Positions 1 to 7,074 of a stretch of 20,659 bases of DNA are shown here, piece after piece. The DNA comes from Bacillota bacterium (GTDB lineage: Bacteria > Bacillota > Bacilli > Lactobacillales > Aerococcaceae). The stretch spans positions 1 through 20,659 of the forward strand of contig JAEZWY010000173.1 in assembly GCA_023442905.1 (NCBI GenBank), given 5' to 3'. The notes below the pieces were generated by a model. The model did not search any database, was not told the origin of the DNA, and was given only the letters and a program-made list of their open reading frames with translations. The position numbers and the translations under genes were made by a program. Position 1 is the stretch's first letter, and every line of letters starts with the position of its first letter.

Positions 1-807
1 ATTACTTTGCCAGTATTCTCCTACAACATAAATATCTGGATTACTTTCTCGTAAAGCAGATATTAACTGGTCGATAAAGGCAAAATCGATATGTTTTAAG
101 GCATCCAGTCTAAAGCCATTTAAATTAAAAGAATCTAAATACCAACGCGCCCATTTTAAGACTTCTTCTTGAACATAAGGATTACCATAATCAATATCTG
201 CAAACATCAAGTAGTCGAAGTTACCATTCTCTCCGTCCACTGCTTCATCATCTGCCCAACCTTTATTCTCACCTTTAATCATAAAGATGCCACTTTCACC
301 TGTTCTTTGGTCAAAATCAATCCCAGAGAAGCAGTTAAAATCCCAAATAAAGTCTGAGTATTCACCATTTCGACCTGGAAAAGTAAACTTAGTCCACCCT
401 TCAATATCTCGAGCTTCACCAAGCTTTTCTTGTCGATTTGTTGGGTTCATTGGGTAGGCTTGGAATACTTCCGTTTCATCAGCCCCACCCTTATGGTTTA
501 AAACAGCATCCGCTAACACCCAAATATCATGGGAATGTAAGGCATCAATTGCCGCTTGGTATTCCGCTCGGGTCCCGTATTTGGTACGAACCGTCCCTTT
601 TTGATCAAATTCCCCAATATCAAATAAGTCATAAGCCCCGTAGCCAACGTCGTTACTCGATTGACCTTTAGTTGCTGGTGGCATCCATACATGAGAAATC
701 CCGATTGAAGCCAAGTGTTCTGCATCTTCCGCTAACTTTTTCCATAAACTACCATCATCGGGTAAGTCCCACTCAAAATATTGCATTAATACACCGTTCA
801 TCACCAT
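1..807 (-). CDS. Alpha-amylase, GH13 (cytoplasmic AmyA/AmyS type), 3' part outside window
   Basis: This is predicted to hydrolyse internal alpha-1,4 bonds of starch, glycogen or maltodextrin. The N-terminal 267-269 residues are present and the rest runs off the left edge. Numbered from the ATG at 801, the GH13 signatures are in order: MQYFEW near residue 6, region I DAVLNHK (98-104), region II GFRLDALKH with the nucleophile Asp233, and region III GEYW with the acid/base Glu262. There is no signal peptide and the protein begins directly with the barrel, as in intracellular AmyA-type enzymes, so a cytoplasmic role is inferred. Two in-frame ATGs (807 and 801) are possible starts and an in-frame stop lies at 841-843. 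The only Shine-Dalgarno-like sequence upstream is a poor GCGGGG. The frame is open throughout. Family assignment is confident; the exact product (maltohexaose or other) cannot be told. Confidence 0.93.
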   Translation of the reverse strand, partial: MVMNGVLMQYFEWDLPDDGSLWKKLAEDAEHLASIGISHVWMPPATKGQSSNDVGYGAYDLFDIGEFDQKGTVRTKYGTRAEYQAAIDALHSHDIWVLADAVLNHKGGADETEVFQAYPMNPTNRQEKLGEARDIEGWTKFTFPGRNGEYSDFIWDFNCFSGIDFDQRTGESGIFMIKGENKGWADDEAVDGENGNFDYLMFADIDYGNPYVQEEVLKWARWYLDSFNLNGFRLDALKHIDFAFIDQLISALRESNPDIYVVGEYWQSN

Positions 808-1230
808 ATCGTTAGCCCCGCTTTCGCCTGATCTTAATACCTATCCCTATTTTTTCACGCCTCTATTTCAGTTTCTTGCCTTGTGTATTGATTAGTTTCA
901 ATATCACATTACAGTTATTATACCGAAAATTTCTTCAATGAGATAATTTTAGGTTGGCCAAGCTATCACGTTAGTATTTTTTTAAAGCTCTTACTAGTTT
1001 ATACGTCATGAATCAGCAAAATACTAAAAATATTTTTTCAAAAATCTGTGACCCCTTCCAAAGGGTTGAAATCAAGGAAAATTAATGTATTATTTTAGGC
1101 ATTTGGTCTTTAAATCTTCACAAAAGTCCTATAGAATGGAGTCATTAGGTGAAATCACCTTTGGCGTATATCGCCATAAACATTCCCAATCTTCGAAATA
1201 CTAAAAATATAAATATAAAGGGTGCCTGAA
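808..1230. other. Gene-free divergent spacer between amylase and secreted-protein gene
   Basis: There is no credible ORF here. On the minus strand a TATAAT at 922-917 could serve the amylase, but I see no good -35 for it. On the plus strand TTTAAA (1109-1114), 17 bases, then TAGAAT (1132-1137) is a weak candidate promoter for the gene at 1231. Two adjacent inverted repeats follow it and are listed separately. A short ACCCCTT/AAGGGTT-like pairing near 1050-1066 has no T-run and is not called a terminator. Confidence 0.5.
1147..1176 (+). promoter_or_regulatory. Two adjacent perfect inverted repeats in a 5' leader
   Basis: AGGTGA-AA-TCACCT (1147-1160) is followed one base later by TGGCG-TATAT-CGCCA (1162-1176). 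They lie just downstream of the putative -10 at 1132-1137 and about 55 bases before the start codon at 1231. They could be a repressor operator at the start of transcription or two small hairpins in the mRNA leader. There is no U-run, so they are not an intrinsic terminator. Confidence 0.45.
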
Positions 1231-1902
1231 ATGCGAAAACTATTGAAATGGGTTTTATTAGCAAGCATCATGTTACTAGTTGGTAACCACGTTGAAGCGC
1301 GCGAATCCTCTACTGAACTAGGTAATGCTGTTAATGAAACTTTGTCTGAAACAACTTCTTACAAGCAATCCACAACTATCGAACAGGTAACATCTGAACC
1401 CGCAAATACTGAAACGGTCATGTCGACCTTATCTTATGACAATGCCGATAACTTTTCTGGAACTTTCATTCAAAAAAATACTGCTTCTGGTAGTAATGAT
1501 GCGATCTTACAAGTCGAAACAAGTAACGCCCAATCCACATACAAGGAAAATGGAGGCGAATGGCAACAAAGCTTAACGAATGATTCACATTTGAACCGTT
1601 TAAATGTCTTATCTCTAAGCCAAGTGCGCAATTTATTAACCACACTAGATACGATTGGTCAATGGACCGGCTCTTTAAGTGACCAAACGGTTAGTTTTTC
1701 TGGTGAAAATGCGCAGTTAACCAATTTATTAAACACTTTTGTAAGTGAGTCTTACAATAATGATGCCAACCACCAAATCCAACTTGTCACTGATCGTTAC
1801 ACCAATGAAATTAAAGCAGTTGAATGGACTGTTTCTGGTACTAGTCGTATCGACAATCAAGCAGTGACAACAACAATCGAAGTGAAACTATCACAGTTAT
1901 AA
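1231..1902 (+). CDS. Secreted protein of unknown function, possible LppX/LolA-like fold
   Basis: This 223-residue protein is not recognised with confidence. Residues 1 to about 24 form a classic signal peptide: MRKLLKW, a hydrophobic core LLASIMLLVG, then a V-E-A site before RES. There is no lipobox cysteine, so it is probably secreted or loosely wall-bound. Residues 25-70 are rich in Ser, Thr and Glu. The rest looks like alternating beta strands (for example NFSGTFIQK and AVEWTVSG), resembling the beta-rich LppX/DUF6612-type exported proteins; this is an inference from pattern only. The start is taken at the ATG at 1231, which sits a good distance after AAAGGG, rather than the in-frame GTG at 1222, which overlaps that site. 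It is followed 14 bases later by a small membrane protein gene, probably in the same operon. Confidence 0.75.
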   Translation: MRKLLKWVLLASIMLLVGNHVEARESSTELGNAVNETLSETTSYKQSTTIEQVTSEPANTETVMSTLSYDNADNFSGTFIQKNTASGSNDAILQVETSNAQSTYKENGGEWQQSLTNDSHLNRLNVLSLSQVRNLLTTLDTIGQWTGSLSDQTVSFSGENAQLTNLLNTFVSESYNNDANHQIQLVTDRYTNEIKAVEWTVSGTSRIDNQAVTTTIEVKLSQL

Positions 1903-1916
1903 TTAAAGGAGCCTAT

Positions 1917-2108
1917 ATGAGCCGTTATTTAGTCGGAACGATCTTTGCCATTTTATGTATTTTAGTCAACGTATATATTGTCTGGAAGGGGCAAACCCCT
2001 GAAGGTATGACTGCTGCCCAACAAGCCCGTTTAAAGGTAGTCGGTGGCGTCTTATTACTCTTAGCTTTCATCGCCCTCACATTTGGAGAGGCTTTAGGCC
2101 TACAATAA
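1917..2108 (+). CDS. Small two-helix membrane protein of unknown function
   Basis: This 63-residue protein is mostly membrane. Helix one spans about residues 5-23 (VGTIFAILCILVNVYIVW) and helix two about 41-59 (VVGGVLLLLAFIALTFG), joined by a polar loop containing QTPEGMTAAQQARLK. AAAGGAG precedes the ATG by a normal distance, which supports real translation. The gene starts 14 bases after the secreted-protein stop, so the two are likely co-transcribed up to the terminator at 2156. I do not recognise a named family. The pairing of a secreted protein with a small membrane partner is suggestive of an envelope role, but nothing in the sequence proves it. Confidence 0.7.
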   Translation: MSRYLVGTIFAILCILVNVYIVWKGQTPEGMTAAQQARLKVVGGVLLLLAFIALTFGEALGLQ

Positions 2109-2128
2109 GTAAAATAAATCATACTATT

Positions 2129-2150
2129 CCAAATAGACTAGTCTATTTGG
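2129..2150. repeat. Perfect 22-bp palindrome
   Basis: CCAAATAGACT is followed immediately by its reverse complement AGTCTATTTGG, with no spacer. It lies between the end of the small membrane protein gene and the strong terminator that begins six bases later. It has no loop of its own, so it would make a poor hairpin in RNA unless the centre opens; a protein-binding site is an equal possibility. Confidence 0.7.
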
Positions 2151-2155
2151 ACACG

Positions 2156-2185
2156 AAAAGGCCGGGAATTGCATCCCGGCCTTTT
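2156..2185. terminator. Bidirectional intrinsic terminator
   Basis: A perfect 12-bp stem, AAAAGGCCGGGA (2156-2167) with TCCCGGCCTTTT (2174-2185), closes a six-base loop. Because the outer stem is A on the left and T on the right, it can stop transcription from both sides. It serves the plus-strand pair at 1231-2108 and the convergent peptidase gene ending at 2196. Confidence 0.92.
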
Positions 2186-2195
2186 ACTTTTTTAC

Positions 2196-5123
2196 TTAAA
2201 TCGTACGTTTATGATTGAATACTTGCTTAGATTCCTCAATTTTTTGCTTGTTTCCAAAGACTACTAAATTATCTGCATCTAGAGCGATTTGGATTTGTGC
2301 TTTGAAGGCAATTAGATCAGCTACTTTAGTATCCAAGGCTTGGCTTAAGCGTGCGTCTACCATATCTTTTGTCATCCCTCTGAAGTGACGTGTCACCATC
2401 AGAGTATTCACGCTAGCCGGTGTTAATGGATAGTGGAAGCTAGTCATCGACCCAATAATCAGTTGCTCAAGATCATCTTGACTTAAACCTGGATTTTCTA
2501 AGAAGGCAGGTAAGTTTTGATATACCGCTACTGTCTTATCCACATTCGGGTCACGGTAAGAATAAGTGGTCACATCCCCCGCTGCAGTCAAGGTTAAACC
2601 AGCACCATAAGCACCACCCTTAGCACGAATATTTTCGTGTAAGTAATCTTTCGATAAAATATTGGCAAAAACAACATACCGGCCATTATAGTCTTCAACT
2701 GGCACACGGCCACCTACCGATACATACTGTACATTACCATTGGTTTGAATCGCTTCATGATAGTGGTTGCCAGCTAAATCAAATTGGACCTGTACAGGTT
2801 CAACACTATCCGCTGGTTTTGCTTGGTCGATAAAGTGGTTTACTTGGTCAAGTAAGACTGATTGGTCTACGCCGTCTGCTGTTAAACTAACTGTCAGCAT
2901 ACGTGGATCCCATATTTTGCCATTCACTTCAATCAATTTCTCGATAAAAGCATCTGCCTTAGTTGAGAAGTTTTCAATTAAATCAGTTATATGGTCATAG
3001 AATGATAAACCAGAAATCACATCTTCATACTTAGCCGCTTGCGAGTAGAAAGACCGTAATCTAGAAATCGCCACCCGGTGTCCAGCCCCTTCATACGACT
3101 GACTCATATTAAATTTCGTCCGTTGTAAGACATTTAAAATCCGTGCCTTATCAGAAAAGTCTGTAAATTTCATCGTATCTTGTAATATTTCAAAACCACG
3201 AGCAGAATGGTCTCCAATCGCCGCAAATGACGCCACTAAAACTGGCACATAATCATCTTGGGAACCTTCACGGATAAAGACTTTAGGTCGCATAGAAATC
3301 CCAGCAGTCGCCTTCATCATTTCAATATCCATTTGACGATAATCATAATTTTCCGTGTCCAATAACCCTAATAAAATCGTCAAGTAATTCACATACGGTA
3401 AATCTTCCGCCGCAATATGGTCCAATCGATAAGCCATCTGTACATAACGAATGCCCGAAGCATCTTGTTCATGGAAAAGGACAGGCACCCCTTGTTGGCC
3501 AGTCAATGCTTCTTCAGCAATCGCTTGTGTTGTCCGCGGTACATCAGAAATATCTAATTTTGGTAAGGCTTGACGAGCTTCTTCGGTGTCCGGTGTATCT
3601 TGGTAGACCCGCAATGCTTGGTTTTCCTTAATTAATGCTTGGATGTCTTGGTCAGTCATCGCTGCTTTTTCTGCAGCTAACTTGGCAGTTAATTGCTCAT
3701 CTTGCGCCTTAAATAAGCCCACTTTTGGTTGGTAAATACCCACTAGACTAGTAGCTGCATCCAACAAGTTGTCTTGAATCCATTTTTCATAGAAATCTGT
3801 ATCCAACTTCGCTCTTAAATCATCGAAGTATTTTGAAAAATGCAAGACTTCAGTTGGTGACATATCATAGCGCCAAGCCATGGTCATTTGAATTTCATAA
3901 GTAATCCCCTTCATCGCACCACCAGCTTGACGGGCTGCAAATTCACGGGTATTAATAACCCCTTCAAGAAGGTCGCGGTTAATGCCGTTAGCTACTAGGT
4001 CACTTAAAGTTGATTTTATCACCGCTAAGGCCTTATCCTTATTGGCTGGGTCAAATTGTTTTAAGACTAAACCAAAATCTAGATAGTAGCCATCAGAACC
4101 CATCGCTTCAACTTCTTCTGCTAGACCAGCTTCAATTAGGGCTAAACGGATTGGGGCTGCTTCCGCTTCAATTAAGGCATCGCTTAAAATATTGGCCACA
4201 TAGTTGTCGGTTAAATCTGTTGATGTACCCACATGGGTCATGTAGGTCAAGTAAGAATCTTGTTCACTCGTTTTGCGTTCATCCGCGTCATAAAAGGCTT
4301 GATATTCGCGGTGACCTTCGGCTGTTTTAGGCAAGTCAAATTGAACTTGCTGGTGATTATTTTTCGAGAATTCACTAAAGAAATCGCCGTTAATTTGACT
4401 CAAAGTGCGGTCAATATCAATATCTCCGTAGACATATGCTAAAGCATTGTATGGACGGTAATGGTCAGCATGGAATTGTTTAAAGTTTTCAAAGGTCAAG
4501 TCAGGAATGTCGTAAGGATAGCCACCTGATTCATGGGCATAAGTAGAACCTGGGTGCATATTTGCCGTTACATCTTGCATAATAATGCGTTCTGCATCAG
4601 AATAAGCCCCGCGCATTTCGTTATAAACTACCCCATTGTAAATGATCGGTTCATCCGCATCGAATAACTCTTTATGCCAACCTTCTTGACGGAAAATATG
4701 TTCTTCAGTCATCATTTTAGGGAAGAAAACGGCGTCTAAATAAACATCCGTTAAATTGTGGAAGTCTTCCTCATTCATAGATGAAACTGGATAAATGGTC
4801 ATATCTGAAAAAGTCATAGCATTCAAGAATGTATTCATAGACGTTTTCAACATGGTCATAAATGGATCCTTAGCTGGATATTTACGTGATCCAGAAAGTA
4901 CTGAATGCTCCACGATATGAGCTACACCAGTTGAATCTTTCGGTGGCGTTTTAAACCCTATCCCAAAAGAGCGATTTTGGTCATCATTTTCCACCCAAAT
5001 CACTTGTCCCCCAGATTGTTTATGGGCAAAAGTGTGAACTTGGGCATTAGCATCTTGAATAAATTGACTATCTACAAGGGTAAAACCGTGTATTTGGTCC
5101 CCTTTTTTCAAGTTGATTGTCAT
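2196..5123 (-). CDS. M16C zinc metallopeptidase (presequence protease / insulinase family)
   Basis: This is a full-length 975-residue enzyme predicted to degrade peptides inside the cell. It carries the inverted zinc motif HxxEH as H69-I-V-E72-H73 within VAHIVEHSVLSGSRKYP, and the third ligand Glu169 in YNEMRGAYSD. The length fits the single-chain PreP/Cym1-like M16C subfamily, in which two halves form a closed chamber, and not the 430-residue processing-peptidase type. There is no signal peptide or membrane segment, so it is cytoplasmic. AAGGAG stands nine bases before the ATG. It is transcribed alone, with divergent pgeF-like gene upstream and the terminator at 2156-2185 downstream. Family and catalytic competence are well supported; the natural substrates are unknown. 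Confidence 0.95.
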   Translation of the reverse strand: MTINLKKGDQIHGFTLVDSQFIQDANAQVHTFAHKQSGGQVIWVENDDQNRSFGIGFKTPPKDSTGVAHIVEHSVLSGSRKYPAKDPFMTMLKTSMNTFLNAMTFSDMTIYPVSSMNEEDFHNLTDVYLDAVFFPKMMTEEHIFRQEGWHKELFDADEPIIYNGVVYNEMRGAYSDAERIIMQDVTANMHPGSTYAHESGGYPYDIPDLTFENFKQFHADHYRPYNALAYVYGDIDIDRTLSQINGDFFSEFSKNNHQQVQFDLPKTAEGHREYQAFYDADERKTSEQDSYLTYMTHVGTSTDLTDNYVANILSDALIEAEAAPIRLALIEAGLAEEVEAMGSDGYYLDFGLVLKQFDPANKDKALAVIKSTLSDLVANGINRDLLEGVINTREFAARQAGGAMKGITYEIQMTMAWRYDMSPTEVLHFSKYFDDLRAKLDTDFYEKWIQDNLLDAATSLVGIYQPKVGLFKAQDEQLTAKLAAEKAAMTDQDIQALIKENQALRVYQDTPDTEEARQALPKLDISDVPRTTQAIAEEALTGQQGVPVLFHEQDASGIRYVQMAYRLDHIAAEDLPYVNYLTILLGLLDTENYDYRQMDIEMMKATAGISMRPKVFIREGSQDDYVPVLVASFAAIGDHSARGFEILQDTMKFTDFSDKARILNVLQRTKFNMSQSYEGAGHRVAISRLRSFYSQAAKYEDVISGLSFYDHITDLIENFSTKADAFIEKLIEVNGKIWDPRMLTVSLTADGVDQSVLLDQVNHFIDQAKPADSVEPVQVQFDLAGNHYHEAIQTNGNVQYVSVGGRVPVEDYNGRYVVFANILSKDYLHENIRAKGGAYGAGLTLTAAGDVTTYSYRDPNVDKTVAVYQNLPAFLENPGLSQDDLEQLIIGSMTSFHYPLTPASVNTLMVTRHFRGMTKDMVDARLSQALDTKVADLIAFKAQIQIALDADNLVVFGNKQKIEESKQVFNHKRTI

Positions 5124-5201
5124 ACAATAATCTCCTTATCGGTCATTTTCTTATTTCCTTTTATTTTAACAGTTTTTGCGGGACTTTATTAGTCAGACCG
5201 C

Positions 5202-5215
5202 TTGTTTGCTATAAT
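5202..5215 (+). promoter_or_regulatory. Extended -10 promoter for the pgeF-like gene
   Basis: TGC followed by TATAAT at 5210-5215 is a perfect -10 with the extended TGn element, 33 bases before the preferred start codon at 5248. No convincing -35 lies at 17 bases, which is common for extended -10 promoters. Confidence 0.65.
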
Positions 5216-5247
5216 ATAACTGAATCAACCAAGAAAGGATGAACCTT

Positions 5248-6012
5248 ATGACGAGCCAATTCTATGAAACGTTAGAAAATATTACTGCCGGAACGACCTT
5301 AAAAGATCCCAACCAAGCCCTTAACGGCAATTTGGCCTTACATACTGGGGAAGATGCATCACTGGTTATCGCAAATCGACAAACTTTAGCGGATGCATTA
5401 CAGGTTGACGCCGACCAGTTCGTTTTCGCTAACCAGACCCATTCCAAAAAGGCTTAACAGGTTAAAGCTGACGACCAAGGACGCGGCACTAAAACAACTG
5501 ATGATGCAATAGATGACGTAGATGCGCTATTTACTTATGAACCCAATATTGTGATTGGTGTATTTACCGCAGACTGTGTGCCTGTATTATTTTATGATGA
5601 AGATACTGGCTTAATTGGGGCTATCCATTCAGGCTGGAAGGGGACTGTTCAAGACGTAGTATCTGCGACTTTCGCTAAAATTAAAAGAAAGCATCCAGAT
5701 ATCTATATGGGCAATATGAAAGCTATTCTTGGCCCCTCTATCGCCCAAGATTCTTTTGAAGTGGACAAAGATGTTGCTGACCAATTCACGGCGCTTGGTT
5801 ATGCGGACGATTTTATTCAATGGGATGCCCGTCGAGGGAAATATTTGATTAATAATCAAGCAACCATCGCTGAACAGTTGAAACGAGTAGGCTTCTTGCC
5901 AGAAAATATTCAATTATCAGACCAGGATACATTAAAGATGACTGATGGTTTTTCTTACCGCCTAGATAAAACACCCGGACGCCATTTCAATTTTATTACT
6001 AGAAAAGGATAA
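5248..6012 (+). pseudogene. YfiH/PgeF-type laccase-domain protein gene, interrupted by one in-frame stop
   Basis: The intact family (YlmD in Bacillus, PgeF in E. coli) is a purine nucleoside-acting or peptidoglycan-editing enzyme with a His-Cys-His metal site. All three ligands are encoded here: His65 (NQTHS), Cys110 (FTADCVPVLF) and His127 (AIHSGWKG). Codon 70, at 5455-5457, is TAA, but the same frame continues open for another 184 codons to the normal end, including the family match QVKADDQGRGT directly after the stop. Total length (254 codons plus stop) is normal. The start is taken at the ATG at 5248, with AGAAAGG at proper spacing; the in-frame ATG at 5239 overlaps that site. As written, translation gives only a 69-residue fragment. 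A recent nonsense mutation, a sequencing error or stop read-through are the alternatives. The GTG at 5551 has no ribosome site and would omit His65. Confidence 0.88.
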
Positions 6013-6167
6013 AAAAATAGTAGTGTTTTTACGTTATGTAGTAATTTAGCTATTTAGAAAGCATTTGACTTTCCCTAATAAACTGATGCCACTTTAAACT
6101 AGGTCAGCCTACTTTGTTAAAGTCTTAAAAATACTAAATCAACTAAAGCGCTATAAAGTAGGTACAA
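6013..6167 (+). other. Spacer before the tandem element
   Basis: No ORF is visible. CCTACTTT (6109-6116) and AAAGTAGG (6155-6162) form an inverted repeat enclosing a possible -10 (TATAAA at 6152-6157), but I find no matching -35. No clear terminator separates the pgeF-like gene from the element downstream. Confidence 0.4.
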
Positions 6168-6340
6168 AAAAAATCAGCTGTTGGGAGGTAGCTGATTTTT
6201 TGTCATCTTTCGTTTTGGGAGGAGAAAGATTTATGAAGAAAAGTTTGGTTTCTTTATTGGGTATGCTTATATAATAGGCGATAGCTTTGAAGATATTGTG
6301 AATATTTCGTCAAAATTTGTGTTGTTTCTATGATTTTAAG
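6168..6340 (+). repeat. Tandem direct repeat, copy 1 (two hairpins plus micro-ORF)
   Basis: This is the first of two diverged copies about 212 bases apart. In order it holds hairpin A (arms 6168-6179 and 6190-6201, loop GTTGGGAGGT), hairpin B (ATCTTTC 6205-6211 with GAAAGAT 6224-6230, loop GTTTTGGGAGGA), the 13-codon ORF at 6233-6274, and about 60 bases of further similarity after the stops. Hairpin A is followed by T residues and could act as a weak AT-rich terminator or attenuator. The right edge of the repeat is approximate. Confidence 0.85.
6233..6274 (+). CDS. 13-residue hydrophobic micropeptide MKKSLVSLLGMLI (copy 1)
   Basis: The ORF is ATG plus 12 codons, then TAA directly followed in frame by TAG. 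Its ribosome site GGGAGGAG (6217-6224) lies in the loop of hairpin B, eight bases before the ATG, which is a strong arrangement. The peptide has a basic N-terminus (KK) and a wholly apolar C-terminal half (SLLGMLI). The product is not recognised. The case for translation is comparative: against copy 2 it has lost one A in the A-run and gained one T seven bases later, so codons 4-6 change (SLV for KFG) but the frame is restored for SLLGMLI and the double stop. Size and chemistry would fit a type I toxin, a short hydrophobic signal peptide or a leader peptide, none proven. Confidence 0.6.
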   Translation: MKKSLVSLLGMLI

Positions 6341-6371
6341 GTTATAGATTATTAAAGCCATTTTTCAAGTT

Positions 6372-6555
6372 TGCAATAGAAAACCAGCCGTTGGGAGGAC
6401 GACTGGTTGACTGTAATCTTTCGTTTTTGGGAGTAGAAAGATTTATGAAGAAAAAGTTTGGTTCTTTATTGGGTATGCTTATATAGTAGACGATACTTGT
6501 GAAGATATGATGAAAATCCGACTCAAAATTGCGGTCAATCTGTGATGGATTCTTT
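6372..6555 (+). repeat. Tandem direct repeat, copy 2 (two hairpins plus micro-ORF)
   Basis: The second copy has the same order of parts. Hairpin A pairs AACCAG (6382-6387) with CTGGTT (6403-6408) and CG (6389-6390) with CG (6400-6401), around the loop TTGGGAGGA. Hairpin B pairs AATCTTTC (6415-6422) with GAAAGATT (6436-6443), loop GTTTTTGGGAGTA. The ORF is at 6445-6486. The sequence from hairpin B to the ORF start is almost identical to copy 1, while hairpin A has changed on both arms together. No T-run follows hairpin A in this copy. It ends facing the convergent cupin gene, with no clear terminator between. The right edge is approximate. Confidence 0.85.
6445..6486 (+). CDS. 13-residue hydrophobic micropeptide MKKKFGSLLGMLI (copy 2)
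   Basis: The ORF is ATG plus 12 codons, then TAG TAG. Residues 1-3 and 7-13 match copy 1 exactly, while residues 4-6 are KFG instead of SLV because of two cancelling indels. The ribosome site is weaker than in copy 1 (GGGAGT at 6429-6434 in place of GGGAGG) and lies in the loop of hairpin B, 11 bases before the ATG. With three lysines the N-terminus is more basic than that of copy 1. It is too short for homology-based naming. Confidence 0.58.
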   Translation: MKKKFGSLLGMLI

Positions 6556-6582
6556 AGAAATATATTAAGGCAGATGATAAGC

Positions 6583-7074
6583 CTAGTCCGCTAGGGTTAG
6601 ACGGTGAATGATATCTGCATAATCTGGGTATTGGTTGAGTAAATCTGCTCGTTTGAATAGTTCAAAGTCATCGTATTCAAAGCCTGGGCTAACCATGCAT
6701 GAGACTAGTGAATAGCTATCTGCGTCTTCAACTGTTGAGCCAAAAATAGTCCCCTTTGGTACGACTGCTTGAAGGACTTGCCCTTGTTCGACGTCTGTGC
6801 CTAAAGTGACTTGTTGATAGTCACCCTCTGCTGTAATCATGTGGACAGTTAGTGGGCTACCGTAGTGGTAGTACCACACTTCATCGGCTGTTAAACGGTG
6901 GAATCTTGATGGATTGTTGCTTGTCAGGAGAAAGTAGATACTGGTATATAGGGCACGTGGTTTTTGGCCTTCTAGCTGGATGGTTTGGTCTGATTTCAAT
7001 ACTTGATAGAAAAAACCGCCTTCTTCATGTCCTGCCATCTTGTAGTGGTCGATCCAAATTGATTTGTCTTTCAT
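6583..7074 (-). CDS. DUF985 cupin-domain protein
   Basis: This 163-residue protein belongs to the DUF985 cupin family, whose members fold as a single double-stranded beta barrel; no reaction is established for most of them. Family landmarks in order are HEEGGFFYQV (about 16-25), TSIYFLLT, SRFHRLTADEVWYYHYG (the usual HR..DE.W core), VPKGTIFGS, and the closing MVSPGFEYDDFELF. The start is the ATG at 7074, with GGAGG eight bases upstream; an in-frame TTG at 7089 overlaps that site and is rejected. It is cytoplasmic, with no signal peptide. It stands alone between the tandem element and the divergent FNT channel gene. The small CCTAG/CTAGG pairing at its 3' end has no T-run and is not a terminator. 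Confidence 0.9.
   Translation of the reverse strand: MKDKSIWIDHYKMAGHEEGGFFYQVLKSDQTIQLEGQKPRALYTSIYFLLTSNNPSRFHRLTADEVWYYHYGSPLTVHMITAEGDYQQVTLGTDVEQGQVLQAVVPKGTIFGSTVEDADSYSLVSCMVSPGFEYDDFELFKRADLLNQYPDYADIIHRLTLAD

Noticed and set aside
4010..4442. Plus-strand open frames inside the M16 peptidase gene.
   Set aside because: Shadows of the real minus-strand gene; low-complexity translations with no ribosome sites.
5551..6012. A separate 153-residue laccase-domain gene starting at GTG 5551.
   Set aside because: It is exactly in frame with 5248-5454, lacks a ribosome site and lacks the first metal ligand; one interrupted gene explains it better.
6168..6201. Hairpin A of copy 1 as a plain intrinsic terminator of the pgeF-like gene.
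   Set aside because: Stem is AT-rich, the homologous hairpin in copy 2 has no T-run, and the loop is conserved, so a terminator alone does not account for it; an attenuator role is left open.
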